Of a stretch of 64,000 nucleotides of DNA, positions 25,041-34,178 are shown one piece after another. Made by a program: the position numbers and the translations under genes. Location: contig NZ_CP150218.1 in the NCBI RefSeq assembly GCF_037969875.1, positions 1,302,001-1,366,000 on the forward strand, read 5' to 3'. The notes under the pieces are model-generated. The model saw nothing but the letters and a program-made list of their open reading frames with translations. It ran no database searches and had not been told where the DNA came from. Origin of the DNA: Paenibacillus sp. FSL R7-0337. GTDB taxonomy: Bacteria > Bacillota > Bacilli > Paenibacillales > Paenibacillaceae. Each line of letters starts with the position of its first letter. Position 1 is the stretch's first letter.

Positions 25041-26798
25041 CTAGCGGTTGATCTTACGAATCTCTTCGAGCGAAATCTTCGGTGTCCGGTCCGCCGTCAA
25101 TAGTCCGTTCACTTCCTGCTGGACATCCGTAATCTGAGTGTAGCAGTACCCGCAGATGTACGGGGTATCCTTGATCGCCTGTGTGATGCTGCGGAATCGT
25201 TCAATAAACGCCCCAGTGCTGCTCACCTGCTCCCCATAGCCCCACCCTTCGCCGGTGTCGAAGGCAATGCCCCCGAATTCACTGACTATGACAGGCTGAC
25301 CCCGGTATTCGTATCCCTGGGCCATTGCGTATTTCCAGTTATTGAACGAGGAACTGCCGCCAAGCACACTGTCCGAATCTGCATAACGCGCAAGCAGCGC
25401 AGCACCGCTCTCCTCATAGTCATGGAGGGTAATAATATCGCTGATGGTATGCTCCCAGCCGTCATTGACGATCACTGGACGATCCGGGTCCATCGCTTTG
25501 GTCAGATGATAGATGCCCTCAGTGAATTGCTGCTGACGCTTGTTCGTGTAGACCTGCGGAATGCCCCAGGATTCATTAAAAGGCACCCAGGTGATCACCG
25601 AGGGATGATTATATTGCTGCCGGACAATCTCTGTCCACTCCTTCGTGAACTGCTCCACTGCTTCATCATTGAACTCATAGGTGGCCGCCATCTCCGACCA
25701 GACCAGCAGCCCCTTCACATCACACCAGTACAGGAAGCGCGCATCCTCAATCTTCATATGCTTGCGGACCCCGTTGTAGCCCATTGCGAGAATCGCGTCA
25801 ATGTCAGCAATCAGCGCCTCCTCCGAAGGCGGGGTCAGATGGCTGTCCGGCCAATAGCCTTGGTCCAGAATCAGCTTCTGATATACTGGCGTATTGTTGA
25901 GCAGCACCTTGCCCTGTTCGATGGAGATTTTGCGGAGTCCGAAGTAAGAGTAGATCCGGTCTATTACCTGCTCCGCCTGGTACAGAACGAACTCTATCTC
26001 GTACAGCACCGGTGCGGCAGGCGACCAGGACTGGAGCTTCCATGGCCCGTTCGCTTCATGCGTCAGCTCGACATCCAGCTGTAGTGAGGCCCGGTCTGCC
26101 TGCAGCGAGACCTGCTTGAAGGTCTTCTCCCCGGTGCTGATCCGCGTCTCCAACCGGAGATCAAGGCTCGCTCCATGGGTATTGTATTCAAAATGTACCG
26201 AGCGGTTATCGAGATCCGGGGTGATTTTGACAGACTTAAGATACGAAGGGGATACATACTCCAGCCACACACTTTGCCAGATTCCCGTGGTCTGCACATA
26301 GAAGCACTCGAAATTCTCATCCACCCAGCGCTGCTTGCCCCGTGGTTGTGTACAGCTCTGGCTATCCTCTGCCTTGACCGTCAGACGGTTCACTGCTCCG
26401 GCTCCCGTGTTGAGATCATCGGTAATATCCAGTGTAAAAGCCGCATACCCGCCTTGGTGCCCCCCGGCATAGCTGCCGTTCACCCACACCTTTGCGATAT
26501 AATCCACCGCCTGGAAATTCAGTAGCACCCGCTTGTTGCCCAAGCTGTCAGGTAGTTGTACCTCCCGCTCATACCACACATACGGATGGAACACAGTCTC
26601 GCCGATTCCGCTCGCCTCCGTTTCGTACGTGAACGGAACCTGAATCTTCAGCTCGCCGTGCAGCTCCTCATGCCATCTCTCCCGTTCCCCCGTGTTGTCA
26701 TCGTCATACCGGAAATCCCATTCCCCATTCAGACTCTGCCAGGCGTCACGTACGAACTGCGGCCGCGGATAATCCTTGATATAATGCCGGGTTGTCAT
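25041..26798 (-). CDS. Glycoside hydrolase family 2 enzyme (beta-galactosidase/glucuronidase type)
   Basis: About 585 residues from ATG 26798. An N-terminal jelly-roll sugar-binding domain (SLNGEWDFRYD; VWVNGSYAGGHQGGYAAFTLDI) is followed by an Ig-like domain and a TIM barrel. The acid/base Glu lies in VPFNESWGIP (~409) and the nucleophile Glu in VSEFGGIAF (~507). It is shorter than LacZ and lacks a signal peptide, so it cleaves imported oligosaccharides. An inverted repeat overlaps its promoter region, and an ArsR-like regulator is encoded upstream on the same strand. Confidence 0.9.
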   Translation of the reverse strand: MTTRHYIKDYPRPQFVRDAWQSLNGEWDFRYDDDNTGERERWHEELHGELKIQVPFTYETEASGIGETVFHPYVWYEREVQLPDSLGNKRVLLNFQAVDYIAKVWVNGSYAGGHQGGYAAFTLDITDDLNTGAGAVNRLTVKAEDSQSCTQPRGKQRWVDENFECFYVQTTGIWQSVWLEYVSPSYLKSVKITPDLDNRSVHFEYNTHGASLDLRLETRISTGEKTFKQVSLQADRASLQLDVELTHEANGPWKLQSWSPAAPVLYEIEFVLYQAEQVIDRIYSYFGLRKISIEQGKVLLNNTPVYQKLILDQGYWPDSHLTPPSEEALIADIDAILAMGYNGVRKHMKIEDARFLYWCDVKGLLVWSEMAATYEFNDEAVEQFTKEWTEIVRQQYNHPSVITWVPFNESWGIPQVYTNKRQQQFTEGIYHLTKAMDPDRPVIVNDGWEHTISDIITLHDYEESGAALLARYADSDSVLGGSSSFNNWKYAMAQGYEYRGQPVIVSEFGGIAFDTGEGWGYGEQVSSTGAFIERFRSITQAIKDTPYICGYCYTQITDVQQEVNGLLTADRTPKISLEEIRKINR

Positions 26799-26835
26799 GG
26801 AACAATTCACACTCCTTATAAACAATAATTTTGTT

Positions 26836-26858
26836 TTAATACAATAAATATGTATTAA
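26836..26858. promoter_or_regulatory. Operator-like inverted repeat before GH2 gene
   Basis: TTAATACA-N7-TGTATTAA is a perfect 8-bp dyad about 40 nt upstream of the GH2 start, in an AT-rich segment. The size and symmetry fit a winged-helix dimer site; the neighbouring ArsR-like regulator (27001) is the obvious candidate (inference). Confidence 0.55.
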
Positions 26859-26943
26859 TTATTGCAGAATCCGCCGAAATGTCAATGCACAATGCTTATC
26901 AGAAAAAAATGCCTGCGCCATCGCCAATTTCTAATCAAAAACG

Positions 26944-26973
26944 AAAAAGAACCCACCGGAAGCAGCAGGTTCT
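26944..26973 (-). terminator. Terminator after ArsR-like regulator gene
   Basis: On the minus strand AAGAACC ... GGTTCTTTTT forms a hairpin ending in a T-run, about 30 nt after the regulator stop. Confidence 0.75.
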
Positions 26974-27000
26974 TCACAATAAGCCCAATTCGTGTTCCCG

Positions 27001-27948
27001 TTAGGCCTTCACACTATAAAAAATCTTCATCACCAGGTCCTGCTCATGGTCGCCGAACTTCTTGCCGAACAAGTTCATTCCGCCCTTGTACCTGGCATCC
27101 TCCTTCACGCCCAGCCGCAGATCCACATGGCTCCTCCGGGGGAGGTTAAGCTGCTCCAGAGTCACAGCGGATAGCTCCTGATGGTCAATGGCGCTGCGGG
27201 TATGGTCTACGCTCCAGGTCTTGAGTGCACCGAACTGGGTGCCCGAATCGATCCACCAGGCAGGGTTCAGCTTTCCGCGCCTGCCGCCGAAGTCGCCCGG
27301 TGAGGTCCAGGTGCCTACCTCAACCCCGTTGATCCAGAGCGTAATATCCGAAGGCCAGTCATTGGCATAATTCGGCGCTTCCGAACAGATCTCCATTGAG
27401 AACTGGATCTCGCGGATCTCTGCCCCTGACGGAATCTCCAGCGGGTAGCGGTATTCGAGATAACCCTTGCGCAGCCAGAGTAGCTGGGCCTGTACCCGGT
27501 CCGGGTGAAAGAACCCCGCCGGCGAGTCCTCCGTAATAATCGGCCCCGTCTCACTGACCATGCCGCAGGTCGGCGCCACCTCGCAGGCGGTGAAATTGCC
27601 GATCGGCATGGCAATCTCGTAGCAATACTCGCCCTGGCCGGCCTCAGCCAGGGGCTGCGGGGCATTGATGATGATCTTGATATCATCATAGATCCGGCTG
27701 CAGACCTTCATCGCACCGCGTGAAGCAGGCAGCAGCTCAGTCACGATTAGCCCGGCCTGCTCCAGCACCTTCACATTGGAGGCCGCTGTCGATACCGGGA
27801 TCTCAAGCGCCTCCGCCAGCTCCGCCACATTCATTCTCCGGGTGTTGAGCAGCGCAAGCATTCTTAACCTAAGCTCCGTAGACAATGCATGTGTCACCTT
27901 CACCAGCTCATCCGCATGTTCCATGGATAGTTCCAGTATCTCGCTCAC
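27001..27948 (-). CDS. ArsR-type winged-helix regulator with beta-sandwich sensor domain
   Basis: About 315 residues. The N-terminal winged helix (LSTELRLRMLALLNTRRMNV, AELAEALEIPVSTAASNVKV, LEQAGLIV) is ArsR-like. The ~200-residue C-terminal part looks beta-rich, with ITLWINGVEVGTWTSPGDF and HVDLRLGVKEDARYKGGMN. This combination recurs beside glycosidase genes in Paenibacillus-type genomes. The start is unclear: ATGs further up lie within repeat array B, so I chose GTG at 27948 beside AAAGGGG. It probably senses a sugar and controls the GH2 gene (inference). Confidence 0.7.
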   Translation of the reverse strand: MSEILELSMEHADELVKVTHALSTELRLRMLALLNTRRMNVAELAEALEIPVSTAASNVKVLEQAGLIVTELLPASRGAMKVCSRIYDDIKIIINAPQPLAEAGQGEYCYEIAMPIGNFTACEVAPTCGMVSETGPIITEDSPAGFFHPDRVQAQLLWLRKGYLEYRYPLEIPSGAEIREIQFSMEICSEAPNYANDWPSDITLWINGVEVGTWTSPGDFGGRRGKLNPAWWIDSGTQFGALKTWSVDHTRSAIDHQELSAVTLEQLNLPRRSHVDLRLGVKEDARYKGGMNLFGKKFGDHEQDLVMKIFYSVKA

Positions 27949-27980
27949 CCCCTTTAACTGTCCGTAATTACATATCCTGC

Positions 27981-28107
27981 AATCCTGCACTAATTGCAAC
28001 ATTCCCCGGATCGAACACCCGCTAACCCGAGAATATTGCATAAAATGCAGCAATTCCTTCGCATAAGGCAGCTATTCCGGACAATTCCTGCAATCTGTGC
28101 AACAATT
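27981..28107 (-). repeat. Intergenic array B: same motif as array A, three copies at 51-52 nt
   Basis: Read on the minus strand, copies at 28107-28083, 28057-28032 and 28005-27981 follow AATTGTTGCA-N4-TTGCAGGAATT. Their first TGCA cores are 52 and 51 nt apart. The 26-27-nt spacers differ from each other. The motif has the same orientation relative to the downstream gene as in array A at 5627-5805. The gap between the regulator and MOSC genes otherwise holds nothing I can assign. Confidence 0.7.
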
Positions 28108-28225
28108 CTCCCAACGGTGCCGCTGCTGAGATATCAAAGTTGTAAAACTTACAACATTATAGTCGCAAAAGTCATTATGTAGGTGACCGCTCACCTTTGA
28201 CAGGAACGTAGGACGTCTGTCCAGC

Positions 28226-28951
28226 TTAGTTATCCAGCATCACAATCTGATCACCGAGCCGGACCTCTCCCGGAGTGATGACGGAAGCATAGACGCCGAA
28301 CTGCTGCTTCAGCTCTTTGTAGACTTGCTTAAGCAGGGAGCTGTCCCGTTCGAGGGTATCCGGGTTCGTGGTAATCATCACGCAGCGCTCACAATAGCTA
28401 TCCACTTGCAGCACTGTACTGCCTATCGACAGACGGCGGCCGAGCCACTCTTCCTCCCCGAGCGAGTCCTCAGTCACTTCCACGAGGAAGTTGCCCCGGA
28501 AGCGGCGCTGATCGACCGGCTTGCCCCACAGGGCTTCCAGCTTCTTCAGGCTCTTATCCGTCACCAGCAGAATACTCGCTCCATCTACCGATAACAGCTC
28601 CGGGTGCTTCTCTTCCGGGTGTGGTGCCATGAACTCAGACATGGTAATTTCTGTGGAAGTCAGACTTTGAATTTCATCCAGCAGCTCCTGATTCCAGCCG
28701 AATACCCGGCCATCTGCAGCCGTCACGCGAATATCTTCCCCCGTATATTCAGCCTTATAGGACATCATTTTGGGAATCTTCCGGGCAGTGATATACTGCG
28801 ACCAGTCTTTTTTGGTCATATCATAAAAGGAACAATACCGGTCCCCCTCCACTCCGTAAGTTACAACCTTACAGGACTCCAGCGCCTCCCCCGCAAAGGA
28901 TTTCACCGGATAACGGTTAATCGATTTAATCTCCCCAACTGTAACTGACAC
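28226..28951 (-). CDS. MOSC-domain protein
   Basis: About 241 residues from GTG 28951 (GAGGTGGGGG upstream). The N-terminus SVTVGEIKSINRYPVKSFAG is the MOSC N-terminal barrel. The MOSC core contains FRGNFLVEV and YCERCVMITTNPDTLERDSS, including the conserved Cys, and ends with VRLGDQIVML. MOSC proteins handle molybdenum cofactor-bound sulfur (as in mARC/YcbX and MocoS C-termini). It is probably a YcbX-like reductase component or sulfur carrier; no Moco biosynthesis genes are adjacent. Confidence 0.85.
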   Translation of the reverse strand: MSVTVGEIKSINRYPVKSFAGEALESCKVVTYGVEGDRYCSFYDMTKKDWSQYITARKIPKMMSYKAEYTGEDIRVTAADGRVFGWNQELLDEIQSLTSTEITMSEFMAPHPEEKHPELLSVDGASILLVTDKSLKKLEALWGKPVDQRRFRGNFLVEVTEDSLGEEEWLGRRLSIGSTVLQVDSYCERCVMITTNPDTLERDSSLLKQVYKELKQQFGVYASVITPGEVRLGDQIVMLDN

Positions 28952-28986
28952 GCCCCCACCTCTTCTGTCTATAATCTGATAGTCTG

Positions 28987-29157
28987 CTACTTTTGTTTGC
29001 TCCAATAGTAAAGGGTCCTTTTCTCGGTGTCGTATTTGTTGAACAGCTGCATCTCTACATTGATAATTTCGCCCTCAGTCGTCTTGGCCCGAATGTCGAG
29101 AATAGACTGCTTATCCCGAGGAGAGTCCTTGTCGGTGTAAGGATTCAGTAGAAAGCT
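28987..29157 (-). pseudogene. Fragment of Rpn-family (PD-(D/E)XK) recombination-promoting nuclease
   Basis: An open segment ending at TAG 28987-28989 encodes NPYTDKDSPRDKQSILDIRA and INVEMQLFNKYDTEKRTLYY. These are the catalytic-core motifs of Rpn/putative transposase nucleases, with the D ... E-M-Q PD-(D/E)XK residues visible. A stop codon lies directly upstream, and the N-terminal ~70 and C-terminal ~170 residues of the family are absent. It is a dead remnant between the Bce permease and MOSC genes. Confidence 0.75.
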
Positions 29158-29239
29158 TCAGCCAGTCCAGCCTCCAATTCAGTCTTATTATACCATTATC
29201 GCTGCCTGTTTTGCGTAAGGCAAGAGCCGGACAGCAAAA

Positions 29240-29266
29240 TAGAAAAGGACAGCCCGAAGGCCATCC
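29240..29266 (-). terminator. UUCG-capped terminator after Bce permease
   Basis: On the minus strand GGATGGCC-TTCG-GGCTGTCC (8 bp with two G-U pairs) is followed by TTTTCTATTTT, shortly after the permease stop. Confidence 0.85.
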
Positions 29267-29282
29267 TCATCGTTGCATATAA

Positions 29283-31226
29283 TTACAGTGACTCCCGGAT
29301 CACCCGCTTGTAATACAGGACCGACAGGAGGCCGAAGATCGAATACAGCACGGTATATAGTCCCATCACTACGAACATCGGGGTCAGCATCTCGGTTCCA
29401 AACAGGAACCAGCCGGATTTTACCGCAAAATAACTGTGGCACAGGCCGACAATCAGCGGTATACCGAAATTGAACAGCTGCTTGAACTGGATGCCGCGCA
29501 GAAGATCTCCTTGAGTGAAGCCCAGCTTGCGCAGGATCGTATATCCTTCCCGCTCCTCCTCGCCTTCATCCATCTGCTTGAAATAGAGAATACAGCCGGA
29601 GGTAATCAGGAACGTCAGGCCCAAGAAGCCGACAATGAACATAATGAGGCCCATATTGGTCCGCTGGTTGAACTCAAACTCATATTGTGAGAAGCTTTGC
29701 AGCTCTGGCTTTTGCTGCTTATACATCTCATACGCCTGCTTGGCCTGCGAAGATCCCGTAAGATTGATACCGTAGTAGATTCCTCCGCCTTTCACTCTTT
29801 TTTGCTCATCCGGGTCTTTATGCTGGAGTAATTCCTGGAAGACAGAATCATCCACCACGAACACCCCCAAGACTCCCCCGCCAAAATAGAACGGCAGCAC
29901 AGTCTCCTCTGATAAACCCGCGAGCTGCTGCTTCATCACACCATCCTTGGTGGAGAAATAGAGCTCCCCCTCCTTCTTGAGCCTCAGCATAGTTTGCTTT
30001 GTAGTCGTATACCCTTTAATCTGTACCTCGCCCGGCTGCAAATCCATGTCCTTCAGACTGCTGTCACTGATCACAGTTGCTGAGAGAATGGTTTCATTAC
30101 CCGGGGTATTTCTAGTATCCAAAACATTCTTAAGATCGACTTCTACCTGGACCGTTGGAATTTCCAGAGTAGCATACCCAATGCCAGCCTGATCCAGCAC
30201 CTTCCGGAATGCCGTCTCATCCGCCTTCTGCAGAAAACCGTAATCATGCGGTGAACTCTCTCTGGCAGAGGCCCCCACCGAATAATAAGAGATATAGCTT
30301 AGGGAGAGCAGGCCGATGGCCAGCGCAGATACTGTAGTGATGACCGTCAGCAGCAGGGCGTTCGATTTCATTCGGAACATAATGGAAGAGAGCGATAATA
30401 CCTCCCGAATGGACAGGTAGCCTTTTTTGCTGCGGCGGATGAGATTAAAGAGGAAGCTGACCGAGCCTTTGTAGAACAGATAGGTTCCGATAATCACCAG
30501 TGTGAGGATGGCAATCATCGCATACATCAATCCGTTCATGCCCGTGAATTTGCCGCTGAACAGCTCCCCGGAGATATAATATCCCCCCAAAATACTGCCG
30601 ATTCCAAGGACGCCGATCACAACCTCCCACAGCGACATTCGCTGAATACGTGTCTGGGAAGTGGCCGTTGCCTTGAACAGCGACAGAATGCTCTGGGCAC
30701 GGATGAAGGTGTAATTCATGATCATAATCAGCACGTACACGGCGGCAAACACCAGCACCGTCCGCTGCAAGGCCTCGGGCGAGAAGCGAAGAGCTGCCAG
30801 CTGGTCAACCTCCAGGATTTTGAACAGAATCATCAGAATCAGCCTTGACATCACGAACCCTGCGCCGATTCCAGCGAACATCGACCCGAAATACAGAATC
30901 AGATTCTCCGCACTCAGCAGCACGAAGATTCGGCTCTTGGTCAGTCCGATCAGCTGGAACAGCCCGATCTCCTTACTTCGGCGCTTGATGAAGATCGTGT
31001 TCGCATAGAGCAGGAAGATGGCTACAATCGCAACCAGCAGGACGGAGGATGCGCCGATGGCAGCCCCGCCTTTGACGGAGCCTTTGACCTCATCCATAGA
31101 AGGATCGAACTGAAGAGTCACGAAGGAGAAGTACAGGGCCACACTGAAAATAAGGGCGAAGACGTAGAGATAATAGTTCTTAACATTCTTTTTAAGGTTC
31201 CGCAGGATAATATAATTCAGACTCAT
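29283..31226 (-). CDS. BceB-type ABC permease (FtsX-like, peptide sensing/resistance)
   Basis: The 647-aa protein has ten predicted membrane helices, with one before and three after FtsX-like cores and a ~200-residue extracellular domain between the middle helices (about residues 310-525). This layout is specific to BceB-type transporters that detect cell-wall-active peptides such as bacitracin and signal to a partner kinase. [20 protein letters not shown] is a typical BceB start. It is coupled to the ATPase gene by a 4-nt overlap and ends in a terminator. Confidence 0.88.
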   Translation of the reverse strand: MSLNYIILRNLKKNVKNYYLYVFALIFSVALYFSFVTLQFDPSMDEVKGSVKGGAAIGASSVLLVAIVAIFLLYANTIFIKRRSKEIGLFQLIGLTKSRIFVLLSAENLILYFGSMFAGIGAGFVMSRLILMILFKILEVDQLAALRFSPEALQRTVLVFAAVYVLIMIMNYTFIRAQSILSLFKATATSQTRIQRMSLWEVVIGVLGIGSILGGYYISGELFSGKFTGMNGLMYAMIAILTLVIIGTYLFYKGSVSFLFNLIRRSKKGYLSIREVLSLSSIMFRMKSNALLLTVITTVSALAIGLLSLSYISYYSVGASARESSPHDYGFLQKADETAFRKVLDQAGIGYATLEIPTVQVEVDLKNVLDTRNTPGNETILSATVISDSSLKDMDLQPGEVQIKGYTTTKQTMLRLKKEGELYFSTKDGVMKQQLAGLSEETVLPFYFGGGVLGVFVVDDSVFQELLQHKDPDEQKRVKGGGIYYGINLTGSSQAKQAYEMYKQQKPELQSFSQYEFEFNQRTNMGLIMFIVGFLGLTFLITSGCILYFKQMDEGEEEREGYTILRKLGFTQGDLLRGIQFKQLFNFGIPLIVGLCHSYFAVKSGWFLFGTEMLTPMFVVMGLYTVLYSIFGLLSVLYYKRVIRESL

Positions 31227-31978
31227 TGCGCGACACCACCAAGTACGCCCTGCGTGCTGATAATATCACCCAAAAAGGATTGCCGCGATTCCTCCCCCTT
31301 GTTCAGCTGAGTGTAGATTTGCCCGTCCCGGATGAAGACCACGCGGCTGCAGTAGCTTGCGGCAACGGCATCATGCGTAACCATGACAATGGTAGCTTCA
31401 CGCTTGCTGTTCATGGCGGCCAGCTTGTTCAGCAGATCGGACGCAGATTTGGAATCCAGGGCTCCTGTAGGCTCATCGGCAAAAATAATGCTCGGATCAT
31501 GCACGAACGCCCGCGCCGCCGACGTACGCTGCTTCTGCCCGCCGGAGATTTCCGCCGGATATTTGTCCTTCAGCTCATGGATTCCCAGCTCACCGGCCAC
31601 TTGGTCGAATTTCTGATGCGCCTCCTTCTTGGAGATGCCTGTAATCGACAGCGGCAGCATGATATTCTCCTTGACCGTCAAGGTGTCGAGCAGATTATAA
31701 TCCTGGAAAATAAACCCGAGATGATGCTTGCGGAACTCGGCGAGCTGCTTCTCCTTCATCCCCGTGAATTCCTTGCCCTCAATTTCGATCGTGCCTTTGC
31801 TTACCCGGTCAATCGAGGAGAGAACGTTCAGCAGCGTCGTTTTGCCTGAACCCGAGGGTCCCATGATTCCTACGAACTCACCCTTGTCCACCTGAAGATC
31901 AATGCCCCTCAGAACTTCCTGTTTATTGAATTTGTTGCCATAGGTTTTATAGATTTTGTTAGCCTGCATAATAAGCAT
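31223..31978 (-). CDS. BceA-type ABC transporter ATP-binding protein
   Basis: The 251-aa protein has Walker [10 protein letters not shown] (~40), Q-loop [14 protein letters not shown], signature [15 protein letters not shown], Walker [15 protein letters not shown] and H-loop VTHDAVAA. This is the MacB/LolD-like subgroup that pairs with FtsX-fold permeases. AAGGAG precedes the ATG. The operator-like palindrome at 32060-32085 is centred about 95 nt upstream, where the cognate response regulator would act. Confidence 0.9.
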   Translation of the reverse strand: MLIMQANKIYKTYGNKFNKQEVLRGIDLQVDKGEFVGIMGPSGSGKTTLLNVLSSIDRVSKGTIEIEGKEFTGMKEKQLAEFRKHHLGFIFQDYNLLDTLTVKENIMLPLSITGISKKEAHQKFDQVAGELGIHELKDKYPAEISGGQKQRTSAARAFVHDPSIIFADEPTGALDSKSASDLLNKLAAMNSKREATIVMVTHDAVAASYCSRVVFIRDGQIYTQLNKGEESRQSFLGDIISTQGVLGGVAQ

Positions 31979-32059
31979 CTGTTCCCCACTCCTTTTCTAT
32001 ATTTCTATCATAAGCGGGTGGATGATCATTTTCCTGCGCTTCGCCGAACAAACGGAATA

Positions 32060-32085
32060 GGCATGTGACACTATTGTCACATGCC
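32060..32085 (-). promoter_or_regulatory. Predicted BceR-type operator upstream of bceAB
   Basis: GGCATGTGACA-CTAT-TGTCACATGCC is a perfect 11-bp inverted repeat with a 4-nt spacer. Its core TGACA-N4-TGTCA matches the TnACA-N4-TGTnA form described for BceR-like regulators. It overlaps the kinase stop codon (32077-32079), so the operator of the transporter operon is partly inside the kinase gene. A -10-like TATGAT lies about 50 nt downstream on the minus strand. Confidence 0.75.
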
Positions 32086-33081
32086 TGTCAGGCGCTGAAA
32101 GTCATTTTCCCTTGGAAAGGTCAGCGTAAATACACTCCCCTGCCCAAGCACGGAAGCAGCGTGAAGTCTGATCAGCAGCGGCTCCGCAACCTGCCGGGTC
32201 AGGTACAGCCCCATGCCGGTAGCTGCCCCCTCCTGGCGGAAGCGCGATGAGGTGAAGCCCTTATCGTAGATCCGCGGCAGATCCCTGGGATCAATCCCCT
32301 GGCCGCTGTCTTCAATCATAAGCACAACATGGCCGCCCTCTTCACGGCTCCGGATGACGATATCGGAGGCTTCGCTGTATTTCACAGCATTGGTCAAGAG
32401 CTGCCGAAGCATGAAGGCCAGCCATTTGCCGTCTGTCAGTACCGTTTCAGCTTCAAGCTCCATGTCGAACCCGATGCGTTTGGAGATGCACCAGGATTTC
32501 AGTGCCCGGATCTCTTTATTAAGAATAGGAGCAAGACCGACCTTCTCAATGAACAGATCATTACGGATGAAGGGAATGCGCTTCTGATGCAGCTGCTGGT
32601 CAAGCAGATGGTGGATACGCAGCCATTCGTACATCATCTGTCTCTGCAGAGTCTCATCCGGCAGGCGTTCTATCATGAGCTGCATAGCAGTCAGCGGAGT
32701 CTTAACCTCATGTATCCAGCTGAGCAGCTCGTCCTTCTCCGATTCCAGCAGCTGGACATTCATGGAGGATTCGCGCTTGTAGCGGTCCGTCTGGGCGCTT
32801 ACCGCCTCATGGACCAGCCGCTCCATCGGACTACCCGGCTCGAGGACCGCCTGCAGCTCATAGATCTGATCCCAAGAGGCAAGGCTCTTATAGAACCGGG
32901 TCTCACGGGAATAGCGCAGGAAAACGAAGGCCAGACAGAGCAGCGTATTCAGGAGTACAATGTACAGGATCGGCAGCAGCGGGATGGCAGAGTCAATGTA
33001 GGCTACGAACATAATAATCAGCTGGAAGGCGGCCAGCAGGAGCAGCCAGCTCCGTTTCTCGCTCAGATATTTCCTTATCAT
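32077..33081 (-). CDS. BceS-type sensor histidine kinase (intramembrane sensing)
   Basis: The 334-aa protein has two short membrane helices (about residues 14-31 and 35-53) with almost no extracellular loop, the hallmark of BceS kinases that read the transporter rather than the drug. The phosphoacceptor His is in LLSWIHEVKTPLTAMQLMIE (~129). ATPase motifs are N-box LLTNAVKYSEA, G1 IEDSGQGIDPRDL and G2 GAATGMGLYLT. The ATG overlaps the regulator stop by 4 nt. Its 3' end contains the predicted operator. Confidence 0.9.
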   Translation of the reverse strand: MIRKYLSEKRSWLLLLAAFQLIIMFVAYIDSAIPLLPILYIVLLNTLLCLAFVFLRYSRETRFYKSLASWDQIYELQAVLEPGSPMERLVHEAVSAQTDRYKRESSMNVQLLESEKDELLSWIHEVKTPLTAMQLMIERLPDETLQRQMMYEWLRIHHLLDQQLHQKRIPFIRNDLFIEKVGLAPILNKEIRALKSWCISKRIGFDMELEAETVLTDGKWLAFMLRQLLTNAVKYSEASDIVIRSREEGGHVVLMIEDSGQGIDPRDLPRIYDKGFTSSRFRQEGAATGMGLYLTRQVAEPLLIRLHAASVLGQGSVFTLTFPRENDFQRLTGM

Positions 33082-33767
33082 TGTTCCGCCTCTTCTGTCG
33101 CCATATACCCTTGACCGACCTTGGTCTCAATATAGGCATCCAGGCCGAGCGGCTCCAGCTTTTTGCGCAGCCGGTTCACATTCACAGTCAGCGTATTATC
33201 GCTGACAAAATGCTCATTGTCCCACAGGCTGGTGATGATCTCCTCACGCTCTACAATGGTGTTTTTGCGCTCCAGCAGGATTTTGAGAATCAGCATCTCA
33301 TTCTTCGTGAGCACCGCCGTTCCCCCGCTCCCCGTAACCGTATTCTTCACGAACTCAATCGCCGCTCCGCGCCAGGTCTTCAGCTCTGTGCCTTCCATGC
33401 TGTAATTATAGACACGGCGCAGAATGGCCTGAATCTTAGCAATCAGCACTTCGAAATGGAAGGGCTTCTGAATGAAATCATCGGCACCCAGCTGCATGGA
33501 CATCACCATATCGCTCGGATGGTCCCGGGAGGAGAGGAAAATAATCGGCACCTTGGAGTGGCTGCGCAGAATCCGGCACCAGTGGAAGCCATCGAAGCGC
33601 GGCAGCTGGATATCAATCACCACCAGGTCGGGCTTCACCTCAGAGAACTCCTGCAGGACCTTACCGAAGTCCGTAACCCCGTACACCTCATACGACCATT
33701 GGGCCAGACGCTCCCGGATCTCCCCGAACAGCGTAATATCGTCTTCAATCAGCATAATTTTGAACAC
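33078..33767 (-). CDS. BceR-type OmpR-family response regulator
   Basis: About 229 residues from GTG 33767 with GGGAGAG upstream. The receiver domain has the acidic pair in IMLIEDD, phospho-Asp in LVVIDIQLPRFDG and Lys in FIQKPFHFEVL. The winged-helix output domain ends with VSDNTLTVNVNRLRKKLEPL and VGQGYMA. First gene of the regulator-kinase pair; it is expected to bind 32060-32085 and activate the transporter operon. Confidence 0.9.
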   Translation of the reverse strand: MFKIMLIEDDITLFGEIRERLAQWSYEVYGVTDFGKVLQEFSEVKPDLVVIDIQLPRFDGFHWCRILRSHSKVPIIFLSSRDHPSDMVMSMQLGADDFIQKPFHFEVLIAKIQAILRRVYNYSMEGTELKTWRGAAIEFVKNTVTGSGGTAVLTKNEMLILKILLERKNTIVEREEIITSLWDNEHFVSDNTLTVNVNRLRKKLEPLGLDAYIETKVGQGYMATEEAEQ

Positions 33768-33869
33768 AAAGGACTCTCCCTCAGCAGGTATTTCGTTAAT
33801 CCACATATTCCCTTCATTCTACCTCAAATCACGATCTGTTCATAGAAAAGGCCGCATTCTCCGCAACGG

Positions 33870-34178
33870 ATGACTCAATATGTACGTAGTTTATTAAAGG
33901 ACTATCGATCTCCAGAGGAAATAACACTAACTAAGGAGCTGATTATCATCGAAATATTTAACGGAGTTTTCACCATACTGATGGGATTGTTACTGAATGC
34001 AGGAGGTTTATTTGTTCGTAGAAATCCCGACGCCTTCTGGCGGATGAATGAAGGCTGGAAGATGAAGGGGGATGCCTAACCGAGCGAGGCCTATCTTAGC
34101 TCCAGACGCTTCACCGGAGCCGTACTCTTGTGGATTGGATCATTTTTTATCATCATGGGGATCTTGCTTTTGCTCTAA
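33870..34178 (+). pseudogene. Small two-helix membrane protein interrupted by an in-frame TAA
   Basis: One frame runs from 33870 through ELIIIEIFNGVFTILMGLLL and FWRMNEGWKMKGDA to a TAA at 34077-34079, then continues without shift as PSEAYLSSRRFTGAVLLWIG to a second TAA at 34176. The join GDA-stop-PSEAYL resembles the (A/E)EPSEAYL linker of small DUF6199-like membrane proteins, so GAA to TAA is the simplest lesion. The 5' start is also unclear: AAGGAG is followed by no ATG. Confidence in the decay is higher than in the family. Confidence 0.6.

Noticed and set aside
24219-26798. Lipase and GH2 as one functional locus
   Set aside because: They are convergent with unrelated functions; adjacency alone does not support a shared pathway.
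33081-33845. Long open frame antisense to the response regulator (also 9965-10750, 25422-26084, 14526-15308, 32329-33114)
   Set aside because: Each lies opposite a clearly conserved gene, has no ribosome site and shows no family motif. They arise from codon bias on the opposite strand.
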